The notes below the pieces were generated by a model, which was given only the letters and a program-made list of their open reading frames with translations, had not been told where the DNA came from and did not search any database. Position numbers and translations under genes: made by a program. Shown here in pieces: positions 6,793 to 13,929 of a stretch of 22,112 nucleotides of DNA. The stretch's first letter is position 1; the number at the start of each line of letters is the position of its first letter. The DNA comes from an uncultured Clostridia bacterium (lineage in GTDB: Bacteria > Bacillota > Clostridia > Oscillospirales > Ruminococcaceae), in assembly GCA_946563605.1 (NCBI GenBank), contig CAMNVW010000009.1:1-22112 (forward strand), given 5' to 3'.

Positions 6793-7278
6793 ATGTTACA
6801 GTTTCAAGAGTTGAAGGTTGATTCAATGACACTTGAAGAAGCCAGAGAAATGTGCGGCTGGGTATATTCGGACAAGTACAGCGTTTATAATCTTGATTGG
6901 GATGAAAGTGTAAAGCATGGCTATGCTTTTACTAACGAAAAGGTGCTCCAGGAAGAATATAAAAGCGTATACAGCGGCGGTGAGCTGGTGGCGTTTTTCC
7001 GTTTGCACAAAGGAAAGGAAACTGTTTCGGTTGGGATAGCGATAAAACCAAGCTTATGAGGACAGGGAAACGGTAAATTGGTGATGAAACTGGCGCTGGC
7101 AGACTATCATCAAAGGTACGATGGGATACCGCTTGTCCTGATGGTTCGCAACTGGAATATGTGCGCAATCAAGTGTTATCGCTCCTGCGGCTTTGTGGAA
7201 ACAGGAAGCTGCGTGATGAACACACCAAGCGGAAAAGCAGATTTTATTCGCATGGAATATCGTCAGGACAGAAAATAA
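6793..7278 (+). pseudogene. GNAT acetyltransferase interrupted by an in-frame TGA
   Basis: Reading from ATG 6793 (ribosome binding site AGGAAAGG just upstream) gives a GNAT-fold protein of about 161 residues with a single in-frame stop, TGA at 7057-7059 (codon 89). Before the stop the sequence ends VGIAIKPSL; directly after it reads GQGNGKLVMKLALADYH, the acetyl-CoA binding loop of the family, and later LVMVRNWNMCAIKCYRSCGF, the usual C-terminal strand and helix. Relatives often have Cys or Arg where the TGA stands, so one base change (TGY or CGA to TGA) explains it. No frameshift is present. A restart at GTG/ATG 7078 would lack half the fold. It is probably a recent pseudogene; the substrate is unknown. 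Confidence 0.75.
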
Positions 7279-7279
7279 A

Positions 7280-7308
7280 TTGCAAGGCTTGTTGAAGTGT
7301 AGTACAAT
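7280..7308 (+). promoter_or_regulatory. Promoter of the decayed MFS gene
   Basis: TTGCAA (7280-7285) and TACAAT (7303-7308) are 17 bp apart. A small hairpin CTTGC/GCAAG (7313-7317/7326-7330) lies just downstream. The promoter looks intact although the gene behind it is not. Confidence 0.55.
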
Positions 7309-7344
7309 AGAGCTTGCATACCGAAGCAAGGGATGGTTTATTTT

Positions 7345-7959
7345 ATGAAAACGCTCAACCGCAGTTTGAAGCTCGCAAGTCTTCCGATTTGGATGTCGTC
7401 CTTGTCCACAGGCAAAGCGGCTGATTGCAGTGCGTCTTTTGCTCTCCCTTTCACTCAATGTGCTGGGTGCGGTATTTGTCTTGATTATGATGCGGCGATT
7501 TGGCAACAATATGATGATGATTGGAGTTATCTGCCTTGTTCCGTCCATGCTGCTGACGTGGATGATGCCATCTATCGGAGCTGCGACAAAACATTTTGGA
7601 GAAAGACGGTCGTTTTTGGCAGCGGGTATCATTGCAATTGTGTTTTTAATTGCAATGTCAGCCAGCACGATGCCGCTGTTTTTCGGACTGGGATGGTCGG
7701 GATATTCCTTTTCGGTGACAGCCATGACCCTTTCGCTCGATGCAGCCTTTTCAAAGCAGACACCCGAAAAAGACACAGGCGCATACAGCGGCATCTATTC
7801 GTGCAGCATCAATCTGGGCAGTATGCTCGCATCGGTGCTGGGAGGATTTTTTTGCAGAAAATCGGTGAGGCAGCGCCATTTTATGCTGCTGCGATTTTGC
7901 TGCTGGTGACAGCGACATTTTTCCTTTCTCTAAAGGAGGAAATATTTCCCGAGCAATAA
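7345..7959 (+). pseudogene. Truncated and frameshifted MFS transporter
   Basis: ATG 7345 opens with MKTLNRSLKLA, which resembles the cytoplasmic start of an MFS protein, but the frame then turns into non-hydrophobic sequence. From about 7390 a different frame gives a good C-terminal half of an MFS permease: LLLSLSLNVLGAVFVLIMM, then LAAGIIAIVFLIAMSAS and YSGIYSCSINLGSMLASVLGG, several membrane helices. At a run of seven T (7847-7853) the frame shifts back and the last helix (FYAAAILLLVTATFFLSL) and tail follow. The N-terminal six helices are missing, so an internal deletion plus a homopolymer slip are likely. The substrate is unknown. Confidence 0.75.
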
Positions 7960-7961
7960 AA

Positions 7962-8047
7962 TTCCTTTTCCGCGCGGAAGGGGAACAGACGGCAAGGGCT
8001 ATTTTTGATAGCGTGATTTTGTGCTTTTCTTGCCGCACAGCACAAAA
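7962..8047 (+). repeat. Two inverted repeats before obgE
   Basis: TTCCTTTTCCGC (7962-7973) pairs, with two G-T wobbles, with the adjacent GCGGAAGGGGAA (7974-7985), forming a near-perfect palindrome. TTTTGTGC (8017-8024) pairs with GCACAAAA (8040-8047) around a 15-nt loop. No T-tract follows either, so they are not obvious terminators. The second lies 39 bases before the obgE start and could belong to its leader. Confidence 0.4.
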
Positions 8048-8086
8048 TGAGGCAGGAGCGGCAAATAATGAAAAGAGGCGAAAAAA

Positions 8087-9361
8087 ATGTTTATTGATAA
8101 AGCGACGATTAAAGTTCAGGCAGGCGCTGGCGGAAACGGCGCAGTTTCTTTCCACAGGGAAAAATTTGTCGCGGCAGGAGGCCCTGATGGCGGTGATGGC
8201 GGCAGGGGCGGCAATATCGTTTTGCAGGGGTGCGAAAGCATCAACACATTGATTGATTTTAAGTACAAGAAAAAATTCGTTGCGCAGAACGGTCAGAACG
8301 GCGGCACCAACCGCTGTTTCGGAAAGAGTGCGCCGGATTTGGTTATCAAGGTTCCGGTCGGAACAGTCGTTAAAAACGCGGAGAGCGGTCAGGTAATGGC
8401 AGACATCGTGGACGAAACACCGGTGATTATCGCACACGGCGGAAAAGGCGGCTGGGGCAACAGCCACTTCGCAAGCCCGACAAAACAGATCCCGCGTTAT
8501 GCAAAACCAGGTATTCCAGGTGAAGGCTTTGAATTGATTCTGGAATTGAAACTCTTGGCGGATGTTGGCTTGGTCGGTTATCCGAACGTCGGAAAATCCA
8601 CGCTGATTTCGGTCGTCAGCGGTGCGAAACCGGTCATTGCAAACTATCATTTCACGACTCTGACGCCGGTTTTGGGCGTTGTAAAGGTGGCGGAAGAAAA
8701 ATCCTTCGTCATGGCGGATATTCCGGGACTGATCGAAGGTGCAAGCGACGGTGTCGGCTTGGGTCACGAATTTCTGCGCCATGTGGAACGCTGCCGTTTA
8801 ATCGTTCATGTGGTGGATGTTTCCGGCTGCGAGGGCAGAGATCCGAAAGAGGACTTCAAAACCATCAACAACGAACTGGCGAACTTCAGCGAGGAGCTTT
8901 CCACCAGAGAGCAGATCGTGGTAGCGAACAAGAGCGACATCGCCACACCGGAGCAAATCGAAGATTTCAGAGCATTTGTGGAACAGCAGGGCTGTCCGTT
9001 CTTCTGCATTTCCGCAGCAACAAGACAGGGCACAGAGCCGCTGATCCATGCGATTTCGCAGAAACTGGACGAGCTGCCGCCAATCAAACGCTTTGAGGTA
9101 AACTATGTTCCTGTGATGCCGGAATCCGGAGAGGACAAATGGAAGTTCGATGTCAACGTGGATGAGGACGGTGTTTATGTTGTCGAAGCGGATTGGCTGG
9201 TCAAGGTACTTGGCATGGTCAACTTGGAGGACGAGGAATCTCTGGGATATTTTCAGCGTGTTCTGCGTCAGAGCGGCATTATTGACCGTTTGGAGGAAAT
9301 GGGAATTCAGGAGGGCGATACCGTTAGCATCCTGAACTTTGAGTTTGACTATATCCGATAA
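8087..9361 (+). CDS. obgE: Obg-family GTPase (50S assembly and stress response)
   Basis: A 424-residue Obg/CgtA, an essential GTPase acting in large-subunit assembly and (p)ppGpp-linked control. Domains in order: the glycine-rich Obg fold (1-158, with GAGGNGAVSFHREK and GGPDGGDGGRGG); the G domain with G1 GYPNVGKST (164-172), switch I TTLTPVLG (190-197), G3 DIPGLIEGA (211-219), G4 NKSD (281-284) and G5 SAA (309-311); and the Gram-positive-type OCT domain from about 345 to the end. ATG 8087 follows GAAAAGAGGC. It lies downstream of the L21-L27 operon, its usual neighbour, but two broken genes intervene. mrnC begins 43 bases after its stop. Confidence 0.97.
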   Translation: MFIDKATIKVQAGAGGNGAVSFHREKFVAAGGPDGGDGGRGGNIVLQGCESINTLIDFKYKKKFVAQNGQNGGTNRCFGKSAPDLVIKVPVGTVVKNAESGQVMADIVDETPVIIAHGGKGGWGNSHFASPTKQIPRYAKPGIPGEGFELILELKLLADVGLVGYPNVGKSTLISVVSGAKPVIANYHFTTLTPVLGVVKVAEEKSFVMADIPGLIEGASDGVGLGHEFLRHVERCRLIVHVVDVSGCEGRDPKEDFKTINNELANFSEELSTREQIVVANKSDIATPEQIEDFRAFVEQQGCPFFCISAATRQGTEPLIHAISQKLDELPPIKRFEVNYVPVMPESGEDKWKFDVNVDEDGVYVVEADWLVKVLGMVNLEDEESLGYFQRVLRQSGIIDRLEEMGIQEGDTVSILNFEFDYIR

Positions 9362-9404
9362 GGATGCAGTCAAAAATCCCAGCAATGCGCAGGTAGGGAA
9401 AGGA

Positions 9405-9821
9405 ATGTTGGATACGGAATCAATCAACAATAATCAGGTGGACGTCAGACTTTACAGTCCGCAGGCGCTTGCTTTTTTGGGCGACGCGGTGTATGAGATA
9501 TTAGTCAGGGAAAGGCTGGTTCACCGGGCAAATATGCCGGCAAGCAAGCTGCATTTGAAAGCGGTCGAGCAGGTGCGTGCCTCCTATCAAAGCAAAGCTT
9601 ATGCGGTGATCGAACCGCTTTTAAGCGAGGAAGAACAGGCAGCGATGAAGCGCGGAAGAAATATCAGTTCGATCAAACCTCCCAAGAATGGAAATATGCT
9701 TGATTATCGCCGTGCAACAGGCTTGGAATGTTTGTTTGGCTATCTTTATTTGCAGGGCAAAATGGAAAGAATCAAGGAACTGTTTCTCTGCATTGAGGAA
9801 GCATTGGAGCAGACGCTTTAA
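9405..9821 (+). CDS. mrnC: Mini-ribonuclease III
   Basis: Mini-III is a homodimeric RNase III-like enzyme without a dsRNA-binding domain; in Bacillus it matures 23S rRNA ends. From ATG 9405 the protein has 138 residues, the usual family length. The segment ALAFLGDAVYE (21-31) is the RNase III signature with a catalytic Asp at 27, and MKRGRN and the later YRRATGLECLFGYLYLQG are family landmarks. I preferred ATG 9405, with GGGAAAGG upstream, to the in-frame TTG at 9339, which would overlap obgE and add a tail without similarity to the family. It is probably cotranscribed with obgE and is followed by a strong terminator. Confidence 0.92.
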   Translation: MLDTESINNNQVDVRLYSPQALAFLGDAVYEILVRERLVHRANMPASKLHLKAVEQVRASYQSKAYAVIEPLLSEEEQAAMKRGRNISSIKPPKNGNMLDYRRATGLECLFGYLYLQGKMERIKELFLCIEEALEQTL

Positions 9822-9835
9822 ATTTTATGGCAATC

Positions 9836-9878
9836 AAAAAAGGTATTGGCAGGGTCTAACCTGTCAATACCTTTTTTC
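9836..9878 (+). terminator. Terminator after mrnC
   Basis: A long interrupted stem: AAAAAGGTATTG pairs with CAATACCTTTTT, and inside it CAGG with CCTG, ending in six T residues. It ends the obgE-mrnC unit and may also act on the opposite strand. Confidence 0.85.
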
Positions 9879-10199
9879 AATTACAGCTGATTGCTAGTTT
9901 CTGACATTTGGGTTGTCTGGGTGTTCCGTTTTGCAGTTCTTAACTTCATCTTTACAGTTTCTACTGGTCTGGATAGTGGTATTAGTGGTATTATCCTTGT
10001 GGCAATTTTTTTCGTTTTTTCTAGCCATGTTTCATCCATCCTTTTGAATTGATTTGTCGGTTTTTTTGACCGCACTCATAGTATGAGATTTTTGGGTAAA
10101 GATATACATCAGACAAACTTGTTTTGATACGAAGGATGTTTTTGGAAGAATAGACTAAATTTTGATTGGAAATTTTTCACAAAAATTATGGAAAATCTC
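9879..10199. other. Gene-free interval before rubrerythrin
   Basis: I see no supported gene here. Contents: a tandem AGTGGTATT direct repeat (about 9975-9992) framed by GGATA and TATCC (9971-9996), and a 13-bp palindrome CTCATAGTATGAG (10077-10088 and flanking base). A 64-codon minus-strand reading frame (9881-10075) needs a GTG start without a ribosome binding site and is probably chance. Confidence 0.4.
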
Positions 10200-10228
10200 T
10201 TGCAAATAATATACCAATGTGGTATCAT
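10200..10228 (+). promoter_or_regulatory. Rubrerythrin promoter with an embedded palindromic operator candidate
   Basis: TTGCAA (10200-10205) and TATCAT (10223-10228) are 17 bp apart. The spacer and -10 contain the inverted repeat ATACCA-ATG-TGGTAT (10211-10225), placed where a repressor would block polymerase. It does not match the usual PerR box; the regulator is unknown. Confidence 0.6.
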
Positions 10229-10304
10229 TTGTGATGAGGAAAACCTCAAAAACATCGAGATCAAAAGTTTTGAATTTGATAAAAAATTAAGGAGGAAAAC
10301 AATC

Positions 10305-10853
10305 ATGAAAAAATGGGTTTGCAAAATCTGCGGTTACGTTTATACAGGTGAGACACCTCCGGAATTTTGCCCACAGTGCAAAGCTCCAGCATCTAAATTT
10401 GAAGAACAGGCTCAGGGTGAATTTACATGGGCTGATGAACACAGAATTGGCGTTGCAGAAGGCGTAGACGCAGAGATTCTGGAAGGTCTGAGAATGAATT
10501 TCCAGGGCGAATGCACAGAAGTAGGTATGTATCTGGCAATGTCCCGTCAGGCTGCTAGAGAAGGCTATCCAGAGGTTGCTGAGTACTACAAAACAGCTGC
10601 TTTTGAAGAGGCTGAACACGCTGCTAAATTTGCAGAACTGCTGGGCGAAGTTGTTACAACTTCCACAAAGAAAAACCTGGAACTGCGCGTAGCTGCTGAA
10701 GCAGGCGCTTGCGCTGGCAAAAAAGAAATTGCTACAAAAGCAAAACAGCTCGGACTGGATGCAATCCATGACACCGTTCATGAGATGGCAAAAGACGAAG
10801 CTCGTCACGGCTGTGCTTTCCAGGGTCTGCTCAACAGATACTTTGGTAAATAA
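10305..10853 (+). CDS. Reverse rubrerythrin (N-terminal rubredoxin domain)
   Basis: A 182-residue cytoplasmic peroxidase that reduces H2O2 with electrons from NAD(P)H-linked partners, protecting anaerobes from oxygen. The rubredoxin domain comes first, with Cys6, Cys9, Cys22 and Cys25 (KICGY and CPQCKAP), followed by the ferritin-like diiron domain: NFQGECTEV (Glu69), AAFEEAEHAAKF (Glu101/102, His105), AAEAGA (near Glu132) and HEMAKDEARH (Glu160 to His168). This order is the reverse of classical rubrerythrin. The ATG at 10305 follows AAGGAGGAAAAC; the longer in-frame ORF from 10188 would cover the promoter. It is monocistronic, with its own promoter and terminator, and its codon use suggests high expression. 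Confidence 0.95.
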   Translation: MKKWVCKICGYVYTGETPPEFCPQCKAPASKFEEQAQGEFTWADEHRIGVAEGVDAEILEGLRMNFQGECTEVGMYLAMSRQAAREGYPEVAEYYKTAAFEEAEHAAKFAELLGEVVTTSTKKNLELRVAAEAGACAGKKEIATKAKQLGLDAIHDTVHEMAKDEARHGCAFQGLLNRYFGK

Positions 10854-10865
10854 TCGCTGAAATAA

Positions 10866-10907
10866 AAAATGGGCAGAATCCGTTGGATGCGGTTCTGCCC
10901 ATTTTTT
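10866..10907 (+). terminator. Terminator after rubrerythrin
   Basis: AAATGGGCAGAATCCG pairs with CGGTTCTGCCCATTT around a short loop (TTGGATG), followed by a T-tract. Confidence 0.9.
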
Positions 10908-10909
10908 GT

Positions 10910-10960
10910 AAGCCGGCTTCAAGCCGGTTTTGAAAAAAATTGAGTAAAACTTTCTTATAT
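10910..10960 (-). repeat. Half copy of the dispersed hairpin repeat behind a terminator
   Basis: A small hairpin CCGGC/GCCGG (10913-10927) is followed by GAAAAAAATTGAGTAAAACT (10932-10951), the outer arm of the repeat found in full at 16862-16915 and 20677-20730. The arrangement (terminator, then TTGAGTAA half repeat, then a gene start) is the same as at 819-877. Confidence 0.6.
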
Positions 10961-10987
10961 TAAAATAACAAAAAAGGAGATCGAACG

Positions 10988-11341
10988 ATGATTCTGGTAT
11001 TGGAATATCCAAAGTGCAGCACTTGCAAAAAGGCGGTCAAGTGGCTTTGCGACAATCACATCGAATTTGAGGACCGCCACATCGTGGAACAGAATCCTAC
11101 CGAAGCGGAGCTGACCGCGTGGTATCACAAAAGCGGACTGCCGCTCAAACGCTTTTTTAACACAAGCGGCAATCTTTACAAGGAACTTGGTTTAAAGGAT
11201 AAACTGCCGCAGATGAGCGAAGAAGAACAGTTACAGCTGCTTTCCACAAACGGAATGTTGGTCAAACGTCCGCTGGTGATCGGCGAAGATTTTGTTCTGA
11301 CCGGTTTTAAGGAAGCGGACTGGGAAAGACTGAAACCATAA
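10988..11341 (+). CDS. ArsC/Spx-family thioredoxin-fold protein
   Basis: A 117-residue member of the ArsC/Spx/YffB family. The redox motif CSTC is at residues 10-13 (YPKCSTCKKAVKWL), and the conserved C-terminal segment KRPLVIGEDFVLTGFKE contains the Arg-Pro expected in this family. A second CxxC-type arsenate-reductase cysteine is not evident. Family members include arsenate reductases that use glutaredoxin, transcription regulators of the Spx type and proteins of unknown role; the CxxC is shared with Spx, but no RNA-polymerase-binding signature can be claimed. AAAAAGGAGA precedes the ATG and a perfect terminator follows. There is no ars operon around, so arsenic detoxification is not supported. 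Confidence 0.82.
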   Translation: MILVLEYPKCSTCKKAVKWLCDNHIEFEDRHIVEQNPTEAELTAWYHKSGLPLKRFFNTSGNLYKELGLKDKLPQMSEEEQLQLLSTNGMLVKRPLVIGEDFVLTGFKEADWERLKP

Positions 11342-11357
11342 AATAGCGATAAATAAC

Positions 11358-11392
11358 AACAAAGCGGTTGGATGCTCCAACCGCTTTGTTGC
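11358..11392 (+). terminator. Terminator after the ArsC-like gene
   Basis: A perfect 15-bp stem (11358-11372 with 11376-11390) closes on a 3-nt loop, TGC. The T-tract is part of the stem (TTTGTT), so efficiency is uncertain. Confidence 0.7.
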
Positions 11393-11529
11393 CAGTATAG
11401 TATAGTGAAAATAGGAGAAGGCAATCATAAGATATGATATGTTCATAATATAACAGATAAATATGAATGTTTTATGGAATAACGCTGAAAGAAAGATGAA
11501 AGATTCCAAGTCGTTTTCATTCTCAGTTT

Positions 11530-12174
11530 CTAGAAAATGCGCGAGTTGATAAACGAGGACATCTTCCGGTAGAGCAAAAGCGTCATCGCGGATAAAATCA
11601 AGCCTTTGATGAGATTAAAAGGAGCAGCGCCGAAAATGACATAGGCGTTCAGGCTGTTGATCATCGGGTTGACTGCGCTGCAAGCATCAATGATTGCCTG
11701 CAACGGCATGACTTTGGAGTAAAACGGAATCAGCATGAATTTGTTTGCCAGAGAACCGACAACGGTGATGGTCGCAGCACCTGCTAAAACCGAAAGCACA
11801 ACGCCCTTTGTGGAGCGGTTTCTGCGGAAGATCAGCGAGGACACCACTGCAAACGAGGAGAGCACGATGATGTCTGCAAGCTCTCCGACACAGCCGGTCT
11901 GGCTGGAGAACATATGGACAATATCCTTGATGACCGTCACATAGATGGCAGGTATAGGACCGTACATAAAGCCCATAATGAGGATCGGTACACCGCTTAA
12001 ATCTACCTTCAAAAACGGCGGCATGAACGGAAGCGGCATCTCGAAGAACATTAAGATGGTGGAGATTGCTGCAAACACACCAACTAAGGTGATCATCTGC
12101 ACCTTGGAAACGGAACGGAAGGGTTTGTTTGTTAAAGCTGCGTTGGAAATGTTTTCTGAAGTTGTGTTGGACAT
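11530..12174 (-). CDS. ribU: ECF transporter riboflavin S-component RibU
   Basis: The substrate-binding membrane subunit of an energy-coupling-factor transporter for riboflavin; it pairs with the shared EcfA/EcfA'/EcfT module, not encoded here. From ATG 12174 it has 214 residues with about six helices. Family landmarks include the N-terminal helix QMITLVGVFAAISTILM (26-42), PLPFMPPFLKVDLSGVPILI (47-66) and the KDIVHMF segment (83-89). The ORF upstream of this start extends into the leader and was dropped. The FMN riboswitch and terminator directly upstream settle the substrate as riboflavin/FMN. The gene is monocistronic with its own promoter at 12513-12541. No clear terminator is seen after it. 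Confidence 0.92.
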   Translation of the reverse strand: MSNTTSENISNAALTNKPFRSVSKVQMITLVGVFAAISTILMFFEMPLPFMPPFLKVDLSGVPILIMGFMYGPIPAIYVTVIKDIVHMFSSQTGCVGELADIIVLSSFAVVSSLIFRRNRSTKGVVLSVLAGAATITVVGSLANKFMLIPFYSKVMPLQAIIDACSAVNPMINSLNAYVIFGAAPFNLIKGLILSAMTLLLYRKMSSFINSRIF

Positions 12175-12270
12175 AAAAAAGCATCCCTTTCTCGATACCG
12201 GCAAAGCCGGAACAGTCAATTTTTCAGAGAAGGTCTGTGGTTTTCAAAAGCGATGATCATACAAAGGCAT

Positions 12271-12300
12271 AAAAAAGCTCCCCGAAAATTTTCAGGGAGC
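12271..12300 (-). terminator. FMN riboswitch expression-platform terminator
   Basis: On the minus strand GCTCCCTGAAAA (12300-12289) pairs with TTTTCGGGGAGC (12288-12277), with one weak pair, and runs into six T residues (12276-12271). It lies between the aptamer and the ribU start, as expected of a transcription-attenuating riboswitch. Confidence 0.88.
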
Positions 12301-12319
12301 GAACGTGCAAAATGAACAC

Positions 12320-12448
12320 ACCGTTTCTTCATACCGGACTTTACCGTTGGTTTGGGGATCGGACCCAATCTGCCGAATATCGGCTCGCGGACTCGTGGCT
12401 GACTGCCCATTACCGCCAGTGAGGAATTGCACCTCGCCCTGAAACAGA
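12320..12448 (-). promoter_or_regulatory. FMN riboswitch (RFN element)
   Basis: Read on the minus strand from about 12446 the conserved RFN blocks appear in order: AGGGCGAGGTGCAATTCC, CACTGGCGGTAATGGGCAG, AGCCACGAGTCCGCGAGCC, GGGTCCGATCCCCAAACC and AACGGTAAAGTCCGG, then the closing P1 strand GAAAC pairing with GTTTC. FMN binding is known to promote termination, here at 12300-12271, and so shut off riboflavin uptake. Identification is very secure; the ends are approximate. Confidence 0.96.
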
Positions 12449-12512
12449 CTTTCTTTTGATATTCAATTTTGAAAAACAATGGCAAAACGTTTCATCAAGA
12501 TCTTTCAAGCAC

Positions 12513-12541
12513 ATTATATACGAGGGTATCTGAAAAGTCAA
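12513..12541 (-). promoter_or_regulatory. Promoter of the ribU transcript
   Basis: On the minus strand TTGACT (12541-12536) and TATAAT (12518-12513) are separated by 17 bp. Transcription would start near 12506, about 60 nt before the aptamer. Confidence 0.8.
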
Positions 12542-12604
12542 GGATTTTTGCACAAGTTCTTTGTGAAAGTTGCAACAATTAGCGGGCCGTTTGTCCAAAA
12601 GATA

Positions 12605-13144
12605 TCACAGGAAACGACAGAAAAAAGATGCTCCGAATCCAATCAATGAAAACAGAATGGCGAAAACAGCGCCGAACAGCACATCTCTGGGAAAATGAAC
12701 GCCGGCAATAACGCGGGAGACGGCGGTGAGGATGGCGCAAAACAGGGCAAGCAGTACGAGCCCCAAAGGAAACGCGCCTGACAGACAGCGCCAGAATAAG
12801 GCGCAGGTGATTAGAAAGGCGCTGGCAGTGTGCCGGCTTGGAAAGGAACATCCGGCTTTATGAGAGAGCAAAGGCGTAAATTCAAAACATTCCGCAGGAC
12901 GGGGGGCATTGATTTTTTTGCGCAGGACGCTTACCAAGACCAGTCCAGCGGCAGGAACAAGAAAAAAAGAAAAACCTTCCAAGGAAGCAGATTGAAAAAA
13001 GCTGCAAAATACGCCGATGCTTCCCAAAGCATACAAAAGAAAAAGGACATTGGGAAACAGTCGGCAAAGAGCCGTGATTATTTTCTTGCGGAGTGGGGTT
13101 TTGCAGATCCAATTTGTGAGAGACTGATACCGTGGTTGATTCAT
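12605..13144 (-). CDS. PAP2-family membrane phosphatase
   Basis: A 179-residue type-2 phosphatidic acid phosphatase (PAP2), a membrane enzyme of the group that includes undecaprenyl-pyrophosphate phosphatases such as BcrC. The three family motifs are present: LRKKINAPRP (74-83, ending in the conserved Arg-Pro), PSRHT (102-106; PSGH in most relatives) and SRVIAGVHFPRD (143-154, with the catalytic His150 and Asp154). Four to five hydrophobic helices surround them. I chose ATG 13144 because AGGAGG stands at 13153-13158; the much longer ORF upstream runs through the divergent DedA gene. It is divergent from a DedA gene 52 bases away. Substrate inferred, not proven. Confidence 0.88.
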   Translation of the reverse strand: MNQPRYQSLTNWICKTPLRKKIITALCRLFPNVLFLLYALGSIGVFCSFFQSASLEGFSFFLVPAAGLVLVSVLRKKINAPRPAECFEFTPLLSHKAGCSFPSRHTASAFLITCALFWRCLSGAFPLGLVLLALFCAILTAVSRVIAGVHFPRDVLFGAVFAILFSLIGFGASFFCRFL

Positions 13145-13196
13145 AAACGAGCCTCCTGAAGCATAAAATGAAGAAAAAAGAAGGGGGAAGCAGGGA

Positions 13197-13796
13197 ATGG
13201 AACAATGGGTGATTGAAACGATGCAGTCGATGGGAGAATGGGGTTTTATTGGGATTTTATTTTTGATGGCGGCAGAGAACATCTTTCCGCCGATTCCCTC
13301 GGAAATTGTCTTGACCTGTGCAGGATTTTTGACCACCTGCACCGTCTTGACAAAATCGCAGGCAATCCTTTCGGCAACGCTGGGTTCGTTGCTTGGCGCG
13401 GTGGTTCTATATGGTTTTGGCAGGATGCTGCCGGTGGAAAAGATGCAGAAGCTCGGATTTAAACGAGAGGAAATTGAAAGCGCGAGCGAATGGTTCAACA
13501 AAAAAGGAAAAATCGCAGTGCTGCTGTGCCGGTGTGTGCCGGTGGTGCGCAGTTTGATTTCCATTCCGGCAGGCGCAGCAAAGATGAAGATGATACCGTT
13601 TTTGCTTTTGACCACCATCGGGACAGCTCTCTGGGACACGGCGCTGATTTTCGTCGGTGCGGCGGCAGGAAGCTCCTGGCGGATGGCGGCAGGGAAATTC
13701 CACTACGAAAGCGCAGTAGGTCTGCTGGTGGTTTTCTCGTTTGCGGTGACGCTTTTGCCGATTTATTATCTCAAAAAGAAACGGAAAAACAGCTAG
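13197..13796 (+). CDS. DedA-family membrane protein
   Basis: A 199-residue DedA/SNARE-associated family protein; members include the undecaprenyl-phosphate flippases UptA/DedA, which return the lipid carrier to the inner leaflet. The family signatures are ENIFPPIPSE (27-36, the re-entrant loop with conserved Glu and Pro), GSLLGAVVLYGFGR (63-76) and RCVPVVRSLISIPAG (112-126, with the essential Arg pair), with hydrophobic helices between and a basic C-terminus. ATG 13197 follows a purine-rich AAGGGGGAAG. The divergent neighbour is a PAP2 phosphatase of the kind that makes the flippase substrate, so both may recycle undecaprenyl phosphate. A DedA protein could also act in general membrane homeostasis. 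Confidence 0.9.
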   Translation: MEQWVIETMQSMGEWGFIGILFLMAAENIFPPIPSEIVLTCAGFLTTCTVLTKSQAILSATLGSLLGAVVLYGFGRMLPVEKMQKLGFKREEIESASEWFNKKGKIAVLLCRCVPVVRSLISIPAGAAKMKMIPFLLLTTIGTALWDTALIFVGAAAGSSWRMAAGKFHYESAVGLLVVFSFAVTLLPIYYLKKKRKNS

Positions 13797-13846
13797 TGCA
13801 GCAGCGAAGGTGCGGCAGATTCTCCCAAAACAGAAAATCGACGAAG

Positions 13847-13892
13847 AAAAAGGGCTGTACTTCGGCTGAAAACCGAGGTGCAGCCCTTTTGG
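13847..13892. terminator. Probable bidirectional terminator
   Basis: AAAAGGGCTGTACTTCGG pairs with CCGAGGTGCAGCCCTTTT with one or two mismatches. It has T on the plus side and, by symmetry, T on the minus side. It sits between the convergent DedA and flavin-reductase genes and could serve both. Confidence 0.8.
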
Positions 13893-13929
13893 GTATGGAT
13901 TTTTTGCAAAACAGTTTTTGCAAAAACGA

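Noticed and set aside
7057..7110. TGA as a selenocysteine codon with a bacterial SECIS
   Set aside because: No convincing hairpin with a short apical loop is seen at the proper distance. A nonsense mutation is simpler.
9881..10075. 64-codon minus-strand ORF, Lys/Arg/Thr-rich
   Set aside because: It needs a GTG start, has no ribosome binding site, no recognisable domain and lies between a terminator and the next promoter.
10988..11341. Arsenate reductase of an arsenic-resistance operon
   Set aside because: No arsR, arsB or acr3 gene is nearby, and the CSTC motif also fits Spx-like proteins.
12605..13639. 344-codon ORF on the minus strand as one long protein
   Set aside because: Only the part from ATG 13144, with AGGAGG upstream, encodes PAP2 motifs; the N-terminal part is antisense to the DedA gene.
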